NCBI GenBank assembly: GCA_027488755.1
Contig: JAIYAZ010000093.1
Span: 1 to 60,643 of the forward strand
DNA length: 60,643 bases
Direction of reading: 5' to 3'
From: Verrucomicrobiaceae bacterium
Lineage (GTDB): Bacteria; Verrucomicrobiota; Verrucomicrobiia; Chthoniobacterales; JAATET01
Below the pieces are notes generated by a model that saw only the letters and a program-made list of their open reading frames with translations, did no database searches and was not told where the DNA came from. The stretch's first letter is position 1. Each line of letters begins with the position of its first letter. Made by a program: the position numbers and the translations under genes. Positions 26,849 to 35,834 of this stretch are shown here, one piece after another.

Positions 26849-27825
26849 GCATCACCCGCTTCCTCCTCCCCCTCCTTCTCCTCGGCTCCGCCACCGCCGG
26901 CGCCCAGCCGCTCGCGACCTTCATGACCGCGCCGCCGCCGGAGGTCATCCCCTACGCAAATCGCGGCGGCCAGGAGCTCGTGCTGAACACCTTTCGCCCC
27001 GCCGGCCTCAAGCCCGGCGAAACCCGCCCCGCCATCGTCTGGATTCACGGCGGCGCGTGGATCGGCGGCAACACCGACGGCTTCATGCCGCTCGCCCGCT
27101 ACTTCGCGAGCCGCGGGATGGTCGCTTTCAACATCACCTACCGCCTCGCGAAACCCGGCGAAACCGGCGTGGGCGACTGCATCGCCGACTGCCGCTCCGC
27201 CGTCCGTTACATCCGCGCCCACGCCGCGGAACTAGGCGTCGACCCGAACCGCATCGCGGTCATCGGCGACTCCGCCGGCGGTCACCTCGCCGCGGCCCTC
27301 GGCACGCTCCCCGGATTCGATCACCCCGACGACGACGTGAAAATCTCCAGCCGTCCCGACGTCAAGATCCTCTGCAACCCCGTGCTCGACCTTAAGGAGG
27401 ACGACTGGATTCGCTTCGCCGTCGGCGGCCCCGCCCTTGCCGACCGCAAGACCACCCCGCGCCCCGATTCGCCCGAGGCCGTCGCCACCGCCCGCGCGCT
27501 GTCGCCCATCGACCACGTCGCGCCCGGGCAGCCTCCCGCCCTCATCCTGCACGGCCGTGCCGATCACGTCGTCCCGCTCAGCCAGGCCGAGCGCTTCCTC
27601 GCCGCCGCCCGCGCCGCCGGCAACCGCTGCGAACTCATCGTCCTCGAGGACAACATCGGCCACGCCTTCATCATCGCCGGCTACCGCTGGCCCGAGTCCG
27701 TTGTCGTTGACGCCGTCCGCCGGGTGGATGAATTTCTCGCCGCCCTCGGTTGGATCCAAGGTCCCCCCACGCTCACCACGTCCAATCCCCCCGCCTGGGC
27801 CACCCCGACGCCCAAGAAAAAATGA
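26845..27825 (+). CDS. Secreted alpha/beta-hydrolase (putative carbohydrate esterase)
   Basis: A 326-residue protein with a signal peptide MSITRFLLPLLLLGSATAGAQ; its ATG overlaps the previous stop. It has the hormone-sensitive-lipase/BD-FAE-like layout: oxyanion motif HGGAW (68-72), nucleophile elbow GDSAGGH with S143, acid D240 in HGRADHV, and H273 in NIGHAF. An intact triad suggests an active esterase, likely removing acetyl or other acyl groups from polysaccharide; a peptidase is less likely. The C-terminal tail after ~300 is Pro/Thr-rich. It overlaps the next gene by four bases. Confidence 0.85.
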   Translation: MSITRFLLPLLLLGSATAGAQPLATFMTAPPPEVIPYANRGGQELVLNTFRPAGLKPGETRPAIVWIHGGAWIGGNTDGFMPLARYFASRGMVAFNITYRLAKPGETGVGDCIADCRSAVRYIRAHAAELGVDPNRIAVIGDSAGGHLAAALGTLPGFDHPDDDVKISSRPDVKILCNPVLDLKEDDWIRFAVGGPALADRKTTPRPDSPEAVATARALSPIDHVAPGQPPALILHGRADHVVPLSQAERFLAAARAAGNRCELIVLEDNIGHAFIIAGYRWPESVVVDAVRRVDEFLAALGWIQGPPTLTTSNPPAWATPTPKKK

Positions 27826-29342
27826 CCCCCCTCCGTTTTCTCGCCCTCGTCCTCCTCGCCGGCTCCGCCCGCGCCGCGGAGTTCGCCCCCGTGTTCACCG
27901 ACAACGCCGTGCTCCAGCGCGACATGCCCGTTACCGTTTGGGGCTCGGGCCGCGACGGCGAAAAGGTCACCGTCGAATTCGGTAAACACCAGGCCACCAC
28001 CACCGCGCAAAACGGCCGCTGGCAGCTCACCCTGCCCGCCATGCCCGCCGCCGAGGGCGCGCCCCTGCGCCTGCGCGGTGACAACGTCGTCGAATTGAAC
28101 AACGTCGCCGTCGGCGAAGTCTGGATCTGCTCCGGCCAGTCGAACATGGAATGGCGCCTCAACCAAAGCTCGCCCTTCACCGACGCCGTGCTCGCCGCCC
28201 CCAACGAGCCCGCCATCCGCCAGATCAAGGTCCCGCTGCGCCCCTACGCCGGCGACCCGCTCCCCGCCTTCGCGTGGACGCCCTTCAACGCCAAATCCGC
28301 CGGCTTCTTCAGCGGGGTCGCCTTCTTCTTCGCCGCCAAGCTCCACCGCGAACTCGGCGTCCCCGTCGGCCTCGTGAACTGCAGCTTCGGCGGCACGCCC
28401 ATCGAGGCCTGGATGAGCCGCGAGGCCATCACCCGCGCGGGCTCGCAAAAACTCCTCGAGGACGACGCGAAAAAAGCCGCCGCCTATCCCGACGCCGCCG
28501 CCTACGAAAAGGCCTGGCAGTCCTACCTCGTCGCCCGCAAGGCCTGGGATGCCGCGCAGAAGGCCGGCAAAACGCCCGCCGAACTCGGCCCCCAACCCGC
28601 CGAACCCTACGGCTTCCGCACCAAGGGCCGCCCCGCCGGCTTGCGCGAATCCATGCTCGGAGTCATCACCCCCTACACCGCGCGCGGTGTGCTCTGGTAT
28701 CAGGGCGAAAACAACGCCGGCCGCCCGCAGGACTATGCCGCCCTGCTCACCCAGCTCATTGCCTCCTTCCGCGAGGACTGGCGCCGGCCCGACCTGCCCG
28801 TCTTCATCGGGCAGATTTCCTCGCCCTCGCCGAACTGGCCCGACGAACAGGACCCCTACGCCCGCATCCGCGAAGCCCAGCGCGCCGTCGCCGTGGCCAC
28901 GCCCCACTCCGGCTTCGTCGTCTCGCTCGACTACGGCGTCCGCGCCCAGGTTCACCCTCCCGACAAACAACCCATCGGCGAACGCTTCGCCGCCCTCGCC
29001 CTGCAAAAGGTCTACGGCCGCAAGGATGCCGCCGGCCAGAGCCCCTGGGCCCGCGAGGCCCGACTCGGCCCGGATGCCGTCACCGTGAGCTTCGCCGACC
29101 TCGGCGGCACCCTCGTGGCGCGGGATCCCGCGATCCCCACGCTTGAACTCCAACTGCCCGACGGCACCTGGGTGCCCGCCACCGCGAAAGCCGCCCCCGA
29201 CGGCCAGTCCCTCCGCGTCGCGCTGCCGCCCAACGCCCGGCCCCAGGCCGTTCGCTACGCGTGGCGAAACTTCTGCCCGCTCTCGCTCTACTCCGCCAAC
29301 GGCCGGCCCGTCAGCCCCTGGAGCCTTCCGGTCACTCCCTAA
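27822..29342 (+). CDS. Sialate O-acetylesterase-type SGNH carbohydrate esterase, secreted
   Basis: A 506-residue protein with a short signal peptide (MTPLRFLALVLLAGSARA), starting in an ATGA overlap. An N-terminal beta-domain (FTDNAVLQRDMPVTVWG) typical of this family precedes the SGNH core: CSGQSNMEW with S107, VLWYQGENN, and a C-terminal DYGVRAQVHPPDKQPIGERF holding the catalytic His (H378). Family members remove O-acetyl groups from sialic acids, but most environmental relatives act on other acetylated plant or microbial sugars, which suits this cluster better since no sialidase is present. Confidence 0.88.
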   Translation: MTPLRFLALVLLAGSARAAEFAPVFTDNAVLQRDMPVTVWGSGRDGEKVTVEFGKHQATTTAQNGRWQLTLPAMPAAEGAPLRLRGDNVVELNNVAVGEVWICSGQSNMEWRLNQSSPFTDAVLAAPNEPAIRQIKVPLRPYAGDPLPAFAWTPFNAKSAGFFSGVAFFFAAKLHRELGVPVGLVNCSFGGTPIEAWMSREAITRAGSQKLLEDDAKKAAAYPDAAAYEKAWQSYLVARKAWDAAQKAGKTPAELGPQPAEPYGFRTKGRPAGLRESMLGVITPYTARGVLWYQGENNAGRPQDYAALLTQLIASFREDWRRPDLPVFIGQISSPSPNWPDEQDPYARIREAQRAVAVATPHSGFVVSLDYGVRAQVHPPDKQPIGERFAALALQKVYGRKDAAGQSPWAREARLGPDAVTVSFADLGGTLVARDPAIPTLELQLPDGTWVPATAKAAPDGQSLRVALPPNARPQAVRYAWRNFCPLSLYSANGRPVSPWSLPVTP

Positions 29343-29359
29343 AATCCTCCCCCACAAAA

Positions 29360-29367
29360 AATCCCCC
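29360..29367 (+). promoter_or_regulatory. AATCCCCC leader octamer
   Basis: AATCCCCC lies two bases before the ATG at 29370. There is no purine-rich Shine-Dalgarno in the 27-base gap after the previous stop. Confidence 0.4.
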
Positions 29368-29369
29368 GC

Positions 29370-31133
29370 ATGAAAACCACCACCCTCGTTCCCGCCCTCG
29401 CGTTCGCCGCCCTCTCCATGGCGTCCGCCGCCACGCCGACGCCTGCGCCTGCGTCCAGCCCATCCGCCGCCGCCAACGCCGAACGGATGAAGTGGTTCGA
29501 CGACGCCCGCTTCGGCATGTTCATCCACTGGGGCGTCTACGCCGTCCCCGCCGGCGAATGGCAGGGCAAACCCGTCAACGGCATCGGCGAATGGATCATG
29601 AAAAACGGCCGCATCCCCGTGAAGGACTACCGCGCCTTCGCCAAGGATTTCACCGCCGCCAACTACGACCCCGCCGCCTGGGCGAAACTCGCCCACGACG
29701 CCGGCATGCGCTACATCGTCATCACCTCCAAACACCACGACGGCTTCGCGCTCTACGACTCCAAGGTCACCGACTGGGACGTCATGAATTCCGGTGCCAA
29801 CCGCGATCTCCTCGCTCCGCTCGCCGCCGCCGCCCGCGCCCAGGGGCTCAAATTCGGCCTCTACTACTCCCAGGCGCAGGATTGGAACCACCCCGGTGGC
29901 GGCAAGGCCGGCGGCAATAAAAGCTGGGACCCCGCGCAGGACGGCGACTATGACGCCTACCTCGCGAAGATCGCCCTCCCGCAGGTGAAGGAAATTGTCG
30001 CCGCCTACCAGCCCGACATCCTCTGGTGGGACACGCCCACGGAAATGACCCATGAGCGCGTGAAGCCCTTCGCCGAGTTCATGGCCACGCACCCCGCGAT
30101 CATCAACAACAACCGCCTCGGCAGCGGCTTCGCGGGCGACACCAAGACGCCCGAGCAGAACATCCCCCCGCGCGGCTACCCCGGCGAACGCTTCGAGGTC
30201 TGCATGACCATGAATGACACCTGGGGCTACAAAAAGAACGACCACAACTGGAAGAGCGTCCGCCAGATCCTCCGCAACCTCTCCGACATCTCCAGCAAGG
30301 GCGGGAACTTCCTCCTCAACGTCGGCCCGACCCCCGACGGCGTCATCCCGCCCGAAAGCGTCGAGCGCCTCCAGGCCGTCGGCCGCTGGATGGACGTCAA
30401 CGGCGAAGCGATTCACGGCACGCAGGCCGGACCGTTCCCGCGCCGCCTGCCGTGGGGCCGCGTGACCCAGCGGCAAAACGCCGACGGCTCCCAAACGCTC
30501 TACGTCCACGTCTGGGATTGGCCGGAGGATCGCCGCGTCGTGCTCCCGACCGTCACCGTCGCGCCCAAGTCCGCCCGCTGGCTCGCCGGCGGTGACACGA
30601 CGACCAAAATCGTCCCGGAAGGGCTCGAAATCTCGCTGCCCGAAAACCCCCTCGACCCCGACGTGTCCGTCGCGCGCCTCGATTTTGCCGCGCCGGTGAA
30701 GGTCACCCAGGAGCCCTTCATCACGCCCGGCGCTGACGGCCGCGTCGCCTTCGGCGCGCTCGATGCCGATGCCCACGGCCACTACGACGGCAACATCCAG
30801 ACCCGCGGCAGCGGCACCGACGTCTATCTCACCGATTGGAAAAACGCGAAGTGGAGCCTCGAATACCGCTTCCAGGCCCCCACCGCCGGCACCTGGGAGC
30901 TGTCCGCCGAGGTCGCCGCCCCCGACCCGACGTCCCTCACGCTTGAGGCGAACAAGGTCCCGCAAACCGTCACCGTCCCCGCCACCGGCCCGGGCCTCAC
31001 CTGGAAAATCGTCCCGCTCGGCAAAATCAACCTGCCCGCCGGCGAGACCGGCTTTACGCTCAAGGGCCTGCCGGAAGGCTGGAAGCCCCTCAGCGTCCGC
31101 CACGTCTGGCTCACCCCCGTCAAAACGCCCTGA
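29370..31133 (+). CDS. GH29 alpha-L-fucosidase, secreted (copy 1)
   Basis: A 587-residue protein with a signal peptide (~1-20). GH29 motifs are clear: RFGMFIHWGVYAVPAGEW, ITSKHHDGFALYDS, and ILWWDTPTEM, where the Asp after WW (D221) is the expected nucleophile. GGNFLLNVGPTPDG follows. Residues ~440-587 form a C-terminal beta-sandwich ending in ETGFTLKGLPEGW. It should release terminal alpha-L-fucose in the periplasm or outside the cell. A close paralog lies at 49897 with the same architecture and length. The next gene starts 14 bases downstream. Confidence 0.93.
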   Translation: MKTTTLVPALAFAALSMASAATPTPAPASSPSAAANAERMKWFDDARFGMFIHWGVYAVPAGEWQGKPVNGIGEWIMKNGRIPVKDYRAFAKDFTAANYDPAAWAKLAHDAGMRYIVITSKHHDGFALYDSKVTDWDVMNSGANRDLLAPLAAAARAQGLKFGLYYSQAQDWNHPGGGKAGGNKSWDPAQDGDYDAYLAKIALPQVKEIVAAYQPDILWWDTPTEMTHERVKPFAEFMATHPAIINNNRLGSGFAGDTKTPEQNIPPRGYPGERFEVCMTMNDTWGYKKNDHNWKSVRQILRNLSDISSKGGNFLLNVGPTPDGVIPPESVERLQAVGRWMDVNGEAIHGTQAGPFPRRLPWGRVTQRQNADGSQTLYVHVWDWPEDRRVVLPTVTVAPKSARWLAGGDTTTKIVPEGLEISLPENPLDPDVSVARLDFAAPVKVTQEPFITPGADGRVAFGALDADAHGHYDGNIQTRGSGTDVYLTDWKNAKWSLEYRFQAPTAGTWELSAEVAAPDPTSLTLEANKVPQTVTVPATGPGLTWKIVPLGKINLPAGETGFTLKGLPEGWKPLSVRHVWLTPVKTP

Positions 31134-31147
31134 TTTTTCTCCCCGCC

Positions 31148-34100
31148 ATGTTGTCCCGCCTCCTCGCCCTTCCCGTCTCGCTGCTGCTCGTCACCGGCTC
31201 CGGCCTCGCCGCAGAGCCCGACGCGTATTACACCGACCCCGGCTGGAAACCCCGCGCCGTCCTTCCCGCCAAGGACGCGCTGAAGGGCGACTTCTGGCCC
31301 GCCTCGCCGAAGGCGGGCGTCGATTACAACGCCCCCGGTTTCGCCGACGCGCGACTCTCGCCCCCGCCGCCCCCCGGCGTTCATCCCCGCGTGCTCGTCA
31401 CACCCGAGGACGTCGAACTCATCCGCGCCCGCGTGGCCGAGGGCGACAAGGCCCCCGCCGCGTTTCAGGTCATGTGGGAGCGCGTCAAACGCAACCGCTC
31501 CGCCTTCTACGCGCTCGTCGCCAACGACGACGAACTCGGCCGCCAGCTCGCCGCCGAGCTGTTCAAGAAGGTGGAAGCCATGGAGCCCAAGCTCGACAAG
31601 CTCGACAAGCAGGCCGACCGCGACAACCTCTGGGCCGCCGAACGCTCCATCGTGGCCTCCGGCGATCCCGAGCCGCCCCAAATCTGGGCCCTGCTCGACT
31701 ACGATTACCTCCACCGCTGGATGACGCCCGAGCAGCGGGCCGCCACCGAGCGCGTGATCGCCCGCCTCACCAAGGGCCGCATCACGAACTTCATGACGTA
31801 TCCCGATCACTTTTTGATCAACAACCACCAGGGATTCGGCATGGAATACATGCGCCTGCTGCTCCTCATCGAGGGCCAGCCCGGCTTCGACGACGCCGTC
31901 TACAAACTCGGCGAGGCGAAGGCCCGCGCCATGCTCGACTGGTATCTCAACGCCGACGGCATGTGCTTCGAGTCCATCAAGGGCTGGCTCAACGTCTCCG
32001 TCTTCGTCGCCCTCGCGCGCCGCGACCGCGACCTCCTCAAACACTCCCACCTCCGCGCGAAAATGCGCTTCTTCCAGAACGCGATCCACTGGCAGGACGG
32101 CCGCTGGCAGATCCGCGACGAGATGCGCGCCTCCGCCTTCCACGTCATCTGGACGATGCGGTATTTCTACCCCGACGATCCCGTCCTCAAGTGGCTCTAC
32201 GCCGCCACCTTCAGCTCCCACGACTTCCTCACCGACGCCAACGCCAAGTGGCCGAATCCCGTCGGCATCTCCGACGAACTCCTCCTCCTCTTCGCGCAGG
32301 ATGTCCCGCGTGATGCCGCCGGCAAGCCCATCGACTGGACCGAGCAGGCCCGCATCGACGAACTCAAACTCCCGCTCACCTGGAAGGACGACCAGCGCGG
32401 CTACCTCATCACCCGCAACTCCTGGAACAAGGACGACCTCCAGCTCGGCTTCACCACCAAGCAGGACTTTTTCTACGGCGGTCACGAAGGTTCCGAAAAC
32501 AACCGCATCGTCCTCTGGGCCGACGGCGTGAACTGGGTTCGCGACTCCAACATGCTCGCGGTCAAGGCCACCTTCCTCCAGAACATGCTCACCGTGGACG
32601 GCAAGGGCCTCGCCTGGCCGCCCGCGCCCGGCGTCTGGCTCGGCGTTCAGGAAACCCCCGCCGGCGTCGCCGCCGCCGGCGACGGCAAAATCGGCTACTC
32701 CTTTTCGAAGGTCATGCAGGTCCACCCGCTCGACTTTCCCTCGGCCAAGCTCCCGTATTACGCCCCCTTCGCCGAAGGCAACTTCGACCTCACCCGCGAC
32801 CAGCAGATCGCCTTCCACCCCGGCACCGTGAAGTGGAACGACGGCTACGCCCACACCGACTACGGCCCGTGGAGCGGAGAGACCCGCCTCGTCGAAAGCT
32901 ACCGCGAGAACAACCCGATGGAGCAGGCCTTCCGCACCGTCTACCTTGCCCGCGGCAAACATCCCTACGTGCTCGTCTTCGACGACGCGCGCAAGGACGG
33001 CGATCCGCACCTCTACGACTGGAACATCACCATCCCCGGCGGCATCGATCTCCTTGATGCCAAGACGGTCGAGGTGGCTTTCCAAAATGTCCCGCCCACC
33101 GACCGCCGAGACGGCGACCTCCTCCTCGGCAAGGCCGAGACCCCGCGCGACCCGAAGACCAACCAGGCCAAACCCAAGGCCGGCGACCCGCTCTTCCTCG
33201 TGCGCACGCTCTGGCGCAACTCGCCCTACGGCTTCCCCGTCCCCCGCTTCGAGAAGCTCAACGTGGAACCGCAGGCGCCCTACGGCGGTCTCGGCCATGT
33301 CACGATCCCCGCGATCTCCACCGAGCCCGAGTTCCGGGTTCTGCTCTACCCGCATCGGCAGGGCGACCCGATCCCGCAGACGAGCTGGAACGACGACCGC
33401 ACCGAGCTCACCGTGAAGATCGCCGACGTCACCGACGTCTACCGCTTCGGCAAAACCGACGCCGGCCGCACCGTCTTCTCCGTGCAGCGCAACGACGAGC
33501 CCGTCTTCCGCAGTGAGGCTCCGCCCGCCCGCCCGATCCTCCACGTGCGCGACGTCCGCTTCGACGCCAACGACCTCCGCACCACCCGCCTCGAAGGCAC
33601 CGTGCCGGTCTACAAATTCGCCGACGCCGTCGAGGTGCGCCTCGAACGCCCCGCCGCCCCCGCCTTCATCACCTACACGCTCGACGGCAGCGAACCCACG
33701 AAGGATTCCCCGCGCTACGAAGCCCCGCTGCGCCTCGATCGTTCGGCCAAACTCGCCGCGCGAACCTTCGATCCCGCCTGGACCGCCGGCCCGCCGCAAA
33801 GCGAGGTGCTCCGCGCCGACTTCGAGGCCGTGCCGCCCGCCAAGGGCCTCGCCGAGCCGCCCAAGGGCTCCCGCCCCGGCCTGCTCGCCCGCGTTTACGA
33901 AAAGAAAACCGTCCTCTGGAACGAGCGCGGATTCTTCGACGCCGCAAAAATCATGCTGCCCGACCTCGACCGCGAGACGCCCACGGTGGCCACGCTCGTC
34001 GAAGGCTTCCGCCTGCCCTACGTGAACCCCGCCCGCCCCGTCACCGAGCAGGCCAAGGGCTTCTACCGCTTCGACGGCTGGTTCCACGCGACGCAACGCG

Positions 34101-35812
34101 GCGTGCACACGTTCCTCGTCGATTCCTGCGGTCCCGTCCGGCTCCGTGTCGGCGGCCAGACGGCCATCGCCTCCACCGGCGTCTTCCACCAGCAGCAGGC
34201 CGAGCGCCGCGGCGACGTCGTGCTCGACGCTGGCTGGCATCCCGTCGAACTCATCGTCACCGACCCGCTGCTCTGGAACCTTCCGACCACCGGCGAAATG
34301 CCGTTCCGCGTCGCCCTCGGATTCGATGGCGGCGCGTTGGCCCCGGTTCCCGCGGACGCCCTTCGCGCCGTGCCGCCCGCCGGCCTCGCGCTGGTGAAAG
34401 AGCCCGAGCCCGCCTCGCGCAAGGCCGTCAAACCACCCGTCTGGAGCGAACCCGGCTTCCACCTCTCGCTCTTTGACCGCGAAGGCCGCAACCGCGACGC
34501 CGACTACCTCGACATCGACGGACAGAAACCCCTGACGACCCTGCCCGCCTCCCGGCTCGAGCCCAATGTCCGCCCCGCCGTTGTCCGCGTTTACGACGGC
34601 TGGTTCTTCGCGCCGATGGACGGCGAGTATGAGTTCCGTCTCGCCGCCCGCAAGGCCGAGAGCGCCGGCCTTGGCGAGCTCCGCTCCGCCTTCCAGAATC
34701 AGCTCCGCGTGGACGACGAAATCGTCGTCCAGCGCGGCGTCGCCGGACGCCGTCCCCTCGGTCACATCGACCTGGAAAAAGGCTGGCACCGCATTTCGTT
34801 CCGCCTTGGCGCCAGCTCCGCCGAGGGCTCCGTGACCTATCCCGACGGCGAGACGCGTCCGCTCGCGGAGGTGGATTTCCAACGCGAATCCCGCCTGGTC
34901 ATCCACCCGCGCGACGAGGCCGCCGGCGGCTCGGTGCAGGAAATCTTCCGCCCGACCGAGATCGTGATCGCACTGCCGCCCGACCGCAGCGGCACGATCC
35001 GCTACACGCTCGACGGCTCGAAGCCCGGCCCCACGTCCCCCGTCTACGAAGCCCCGATCAAGCTCGACCGTTCCGCGGTCGTCACCGCCACGGCCTTCCT
35101 GCCCGACGGCACGCCCGCCGCCAACGGCCAGGTGGATTTCCGCCTCGTCGCGGTGCCCGAACTCGGGCTCGTCGCCAAGGTCGGCTTCGCCGATTGGGAC
35201 GGAAAAACCGGCGCAACCAAGCTGGATGACTTGTCCGGCGTCTGGATCGCCCCCGGCTCCGTTGCGGGCAAGGCCCCGTTTGGTCCGACGCTCACCGTCA
35301 ACGGCGGAGCGGCTGGCGACGGCGGAAAACTCAAGTCCACCGTGGACGTGAACGTCGCCCGCCCCGTGCCCGCCGCGGGGTTGAAGGTCACCGGCCTGCG
35401 GATGCGCGAAAACGCCATCACCGTGGGCGTGCTGTTCCGCAGTCACGCCGGGGCCGGCAAAATCTTCGGCAAGGACGGTTACTCCGCCTTCGGCAAGGCG
35501 TATCGCACCGTCTCCAGCACCCTCCAGGGCGCGCGCGTTTCGGCGATGCCCGGCCGCCTCTCCGGCGACGGCTTCCGCCCCGAGGAATGGAATCAGGTCG
35601 TCCTCACCGCCGACGGGAAATCCTCGCAGCTGTATCTCAACGGAAAGCTCATCGCCGAGGGCGACGGGAGCATGACGCTCGTGACCGATGCCCTCGACTT
35701 CTTCACCGATCATCCCGCCGACGTGGGCGAAATCCGCATCTACGGCCGCGTGCTTCCGGCAAAGGATATCGCGCAGTGGCACGAAACGCTTCGCGCCAAA
35801 TTGGCCCCCTAG
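31148..35812 (+). CDS. Large secreted heparinase-like protein with chitobiase-C, PA14 and LamG domains
   Basis: A 1554-residue protein, signal peptide ~1-23. Order: toroid domain from ~75 (PPPPPGVHPRVLVTPEDVELIR); heparinase II/III-like beta-sandwich ~430-780 with FYGGHEGSENN (H446); chitobiase/beta-hexosaminidase C-terminal-like motif ~832-880 (YTLDGSEPTKDSPRYEAP); PA14-like ~908-1070 (GFYRFDGWFHATQRGVHTFL); second PA14-like ~1095-1247 (YDGWFFAPMDGEYEFRL); second chitobiase-C-like ~1265-1334 (YTLDGSKPGPTSPVYEAP); LamG-like ~1338-1554 (YLNGKLIAEGDG). The doubled (chitobiase-C plus PA14) units look like an internal duplication of binding modules. The HxH motif is degenerate (H-E-G), so catalysis is uncertain. 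There is no DPDGDG module here, unlike the first four genes. Confidence 0.82.
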   Translation: MLSRLLALPVSLLLVTGSGLAAEPDAYYTDPGWKPRAVLPAKDALKGDFWPASPKAGVDYNAPGFADARLSPPPPPGVHPRVLVTPEDVELIRARVAEGDKAPAAFQVMWERVKRNRSAFYALVANDDELGRQLAAELFKKVEAMEPKLDKLDKQADRDNLWAAERSIVASGDPEPPQIWALLDYDYLHRWMTPEQRAATERVIARLTKGRITNFMTYPDHFLINNHQGFGMEYMRLLLLIEGQPGFDDAVYKLGEAKARAMLDWYLNADGMCFESIKGWLNVSVFVALARRDRDLLKHSHLRAKMRFFQNAIHWQDGRWQIRDEMRASAFHVIWTMRYFYPDDPVLKWLYAATFSSHDFLTDANAKWPNPVGISDELLLLFAQDVPRDAAGKPIDWTEQARIDELKLPLTWKDDQRGYLITRNSWNKDDLQLGFTTKQDFFYGGHEGSENNRIVLWADGVNWVRDSNMLAVKATFLQNMLTVDGKGLAWPPAPGVWLGVQETPAGVAAAGDGKIGYSFSKVMQVHPLDFPSAKLPYYAPFAEGNFDLTRDQQIAFHPGTVKWNDGYAHTDYGPWSGETRLVESYRENNPMEQAFRTVYLARGKHPYVLVFDDARKDGDPHLYDWNITIPGGIDLLDAKTVEVAFQNVPPTDRRDGDLLLGKAETPRDPKTNQAKPKAGDPLFLVRTLWRNSPYGFPVPRFEKLNVEPQAPYGGLGHVTIPAISTEPEFRVLLYPHRQGDPIPQTSWNDDRTELTVKIADVTDVYRFGKTDAGRTVFSVQRNDEPVFRSEAPPARPILHVRDVRFDANDLRTTRLEGTVPVYKFADAVEVRLERPAAPAFITYTLDGSEPTKDSPRYEAPLRLDRSAKLAARTFDPAWTAGPPQSEVLRADFEAVPPAKGLAEPPKGSRPGLLARVYEKKTVLWNERGFFDAAKIMLPDLDRETPTVATLVEGFRLPYVNPARPVTEQAKGFYRFDGWFHATQRGVHTFLVDSCGPVRLRVGGQTAIASTGVFHQQQAERRGDVVLDAGWHPVELIVTDPLLWNLPTTGEMPFRVALGFDGGALAPVPADALRAVPPAGLALVKEPEPASRKAVKPPVWSEPGFHLSLFDREGRNRDADYLDIDGQKPLTTLPASRLEPNVRPAVVRVYDGWFFAPMDGEYEFRLAARKAESAGLGELRSAFQNQLRVDDEIVVQRGVAGRRPLGHIDLEKGWHRISFRLGASSAEGSVTYPDGETRPLAEVDFQRESRLVIHPRDEAAGGSVQEIFRPTEIVIALPPDRSGTIRYTLDGSKPGPTSPVYEAPIKLDRSAVVTATAFLPDGTPAANGQVDFRLVAVPELGLVAKVGFADWDGKTGATKLDDLSGVWIAPGSVAGKAPFGPTLTVNGGAAGDGGKLKSTVDVNVARPVPAAGLKVTGLRMRENAITVGVLFRSHAGAGKIFGKDGYSAFGKAYRTVSSTLQGARVSAMPGRLSGDGFRPEEWNQVVLTADGKSSQLYLNGKLIAEGDGSMTLVTDALDFFTDHPADVGEIRIYGRVLPAKDIAQWHETLRAKLAP

Positions 35813-35820
35813 AAAGCCCC

Positions 35821-35834
35821 ATCCCCAATCCCCC
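35821..35834 (+). repeat. Two ATCCCC-type units before start codon
   Basis: ATCCCC followed by AATCCCCC abuts the ATG at 35835. It is the same octamer as upstream of several other genes here. Confidence 0.45.

Noticed and set aside
27681-31103. Minus-strand open frame of about 1140 codons
   Set aside because: It is antisense across the esterase and GH29 genes, with no recognisable domain; the plus strand has full motifs.
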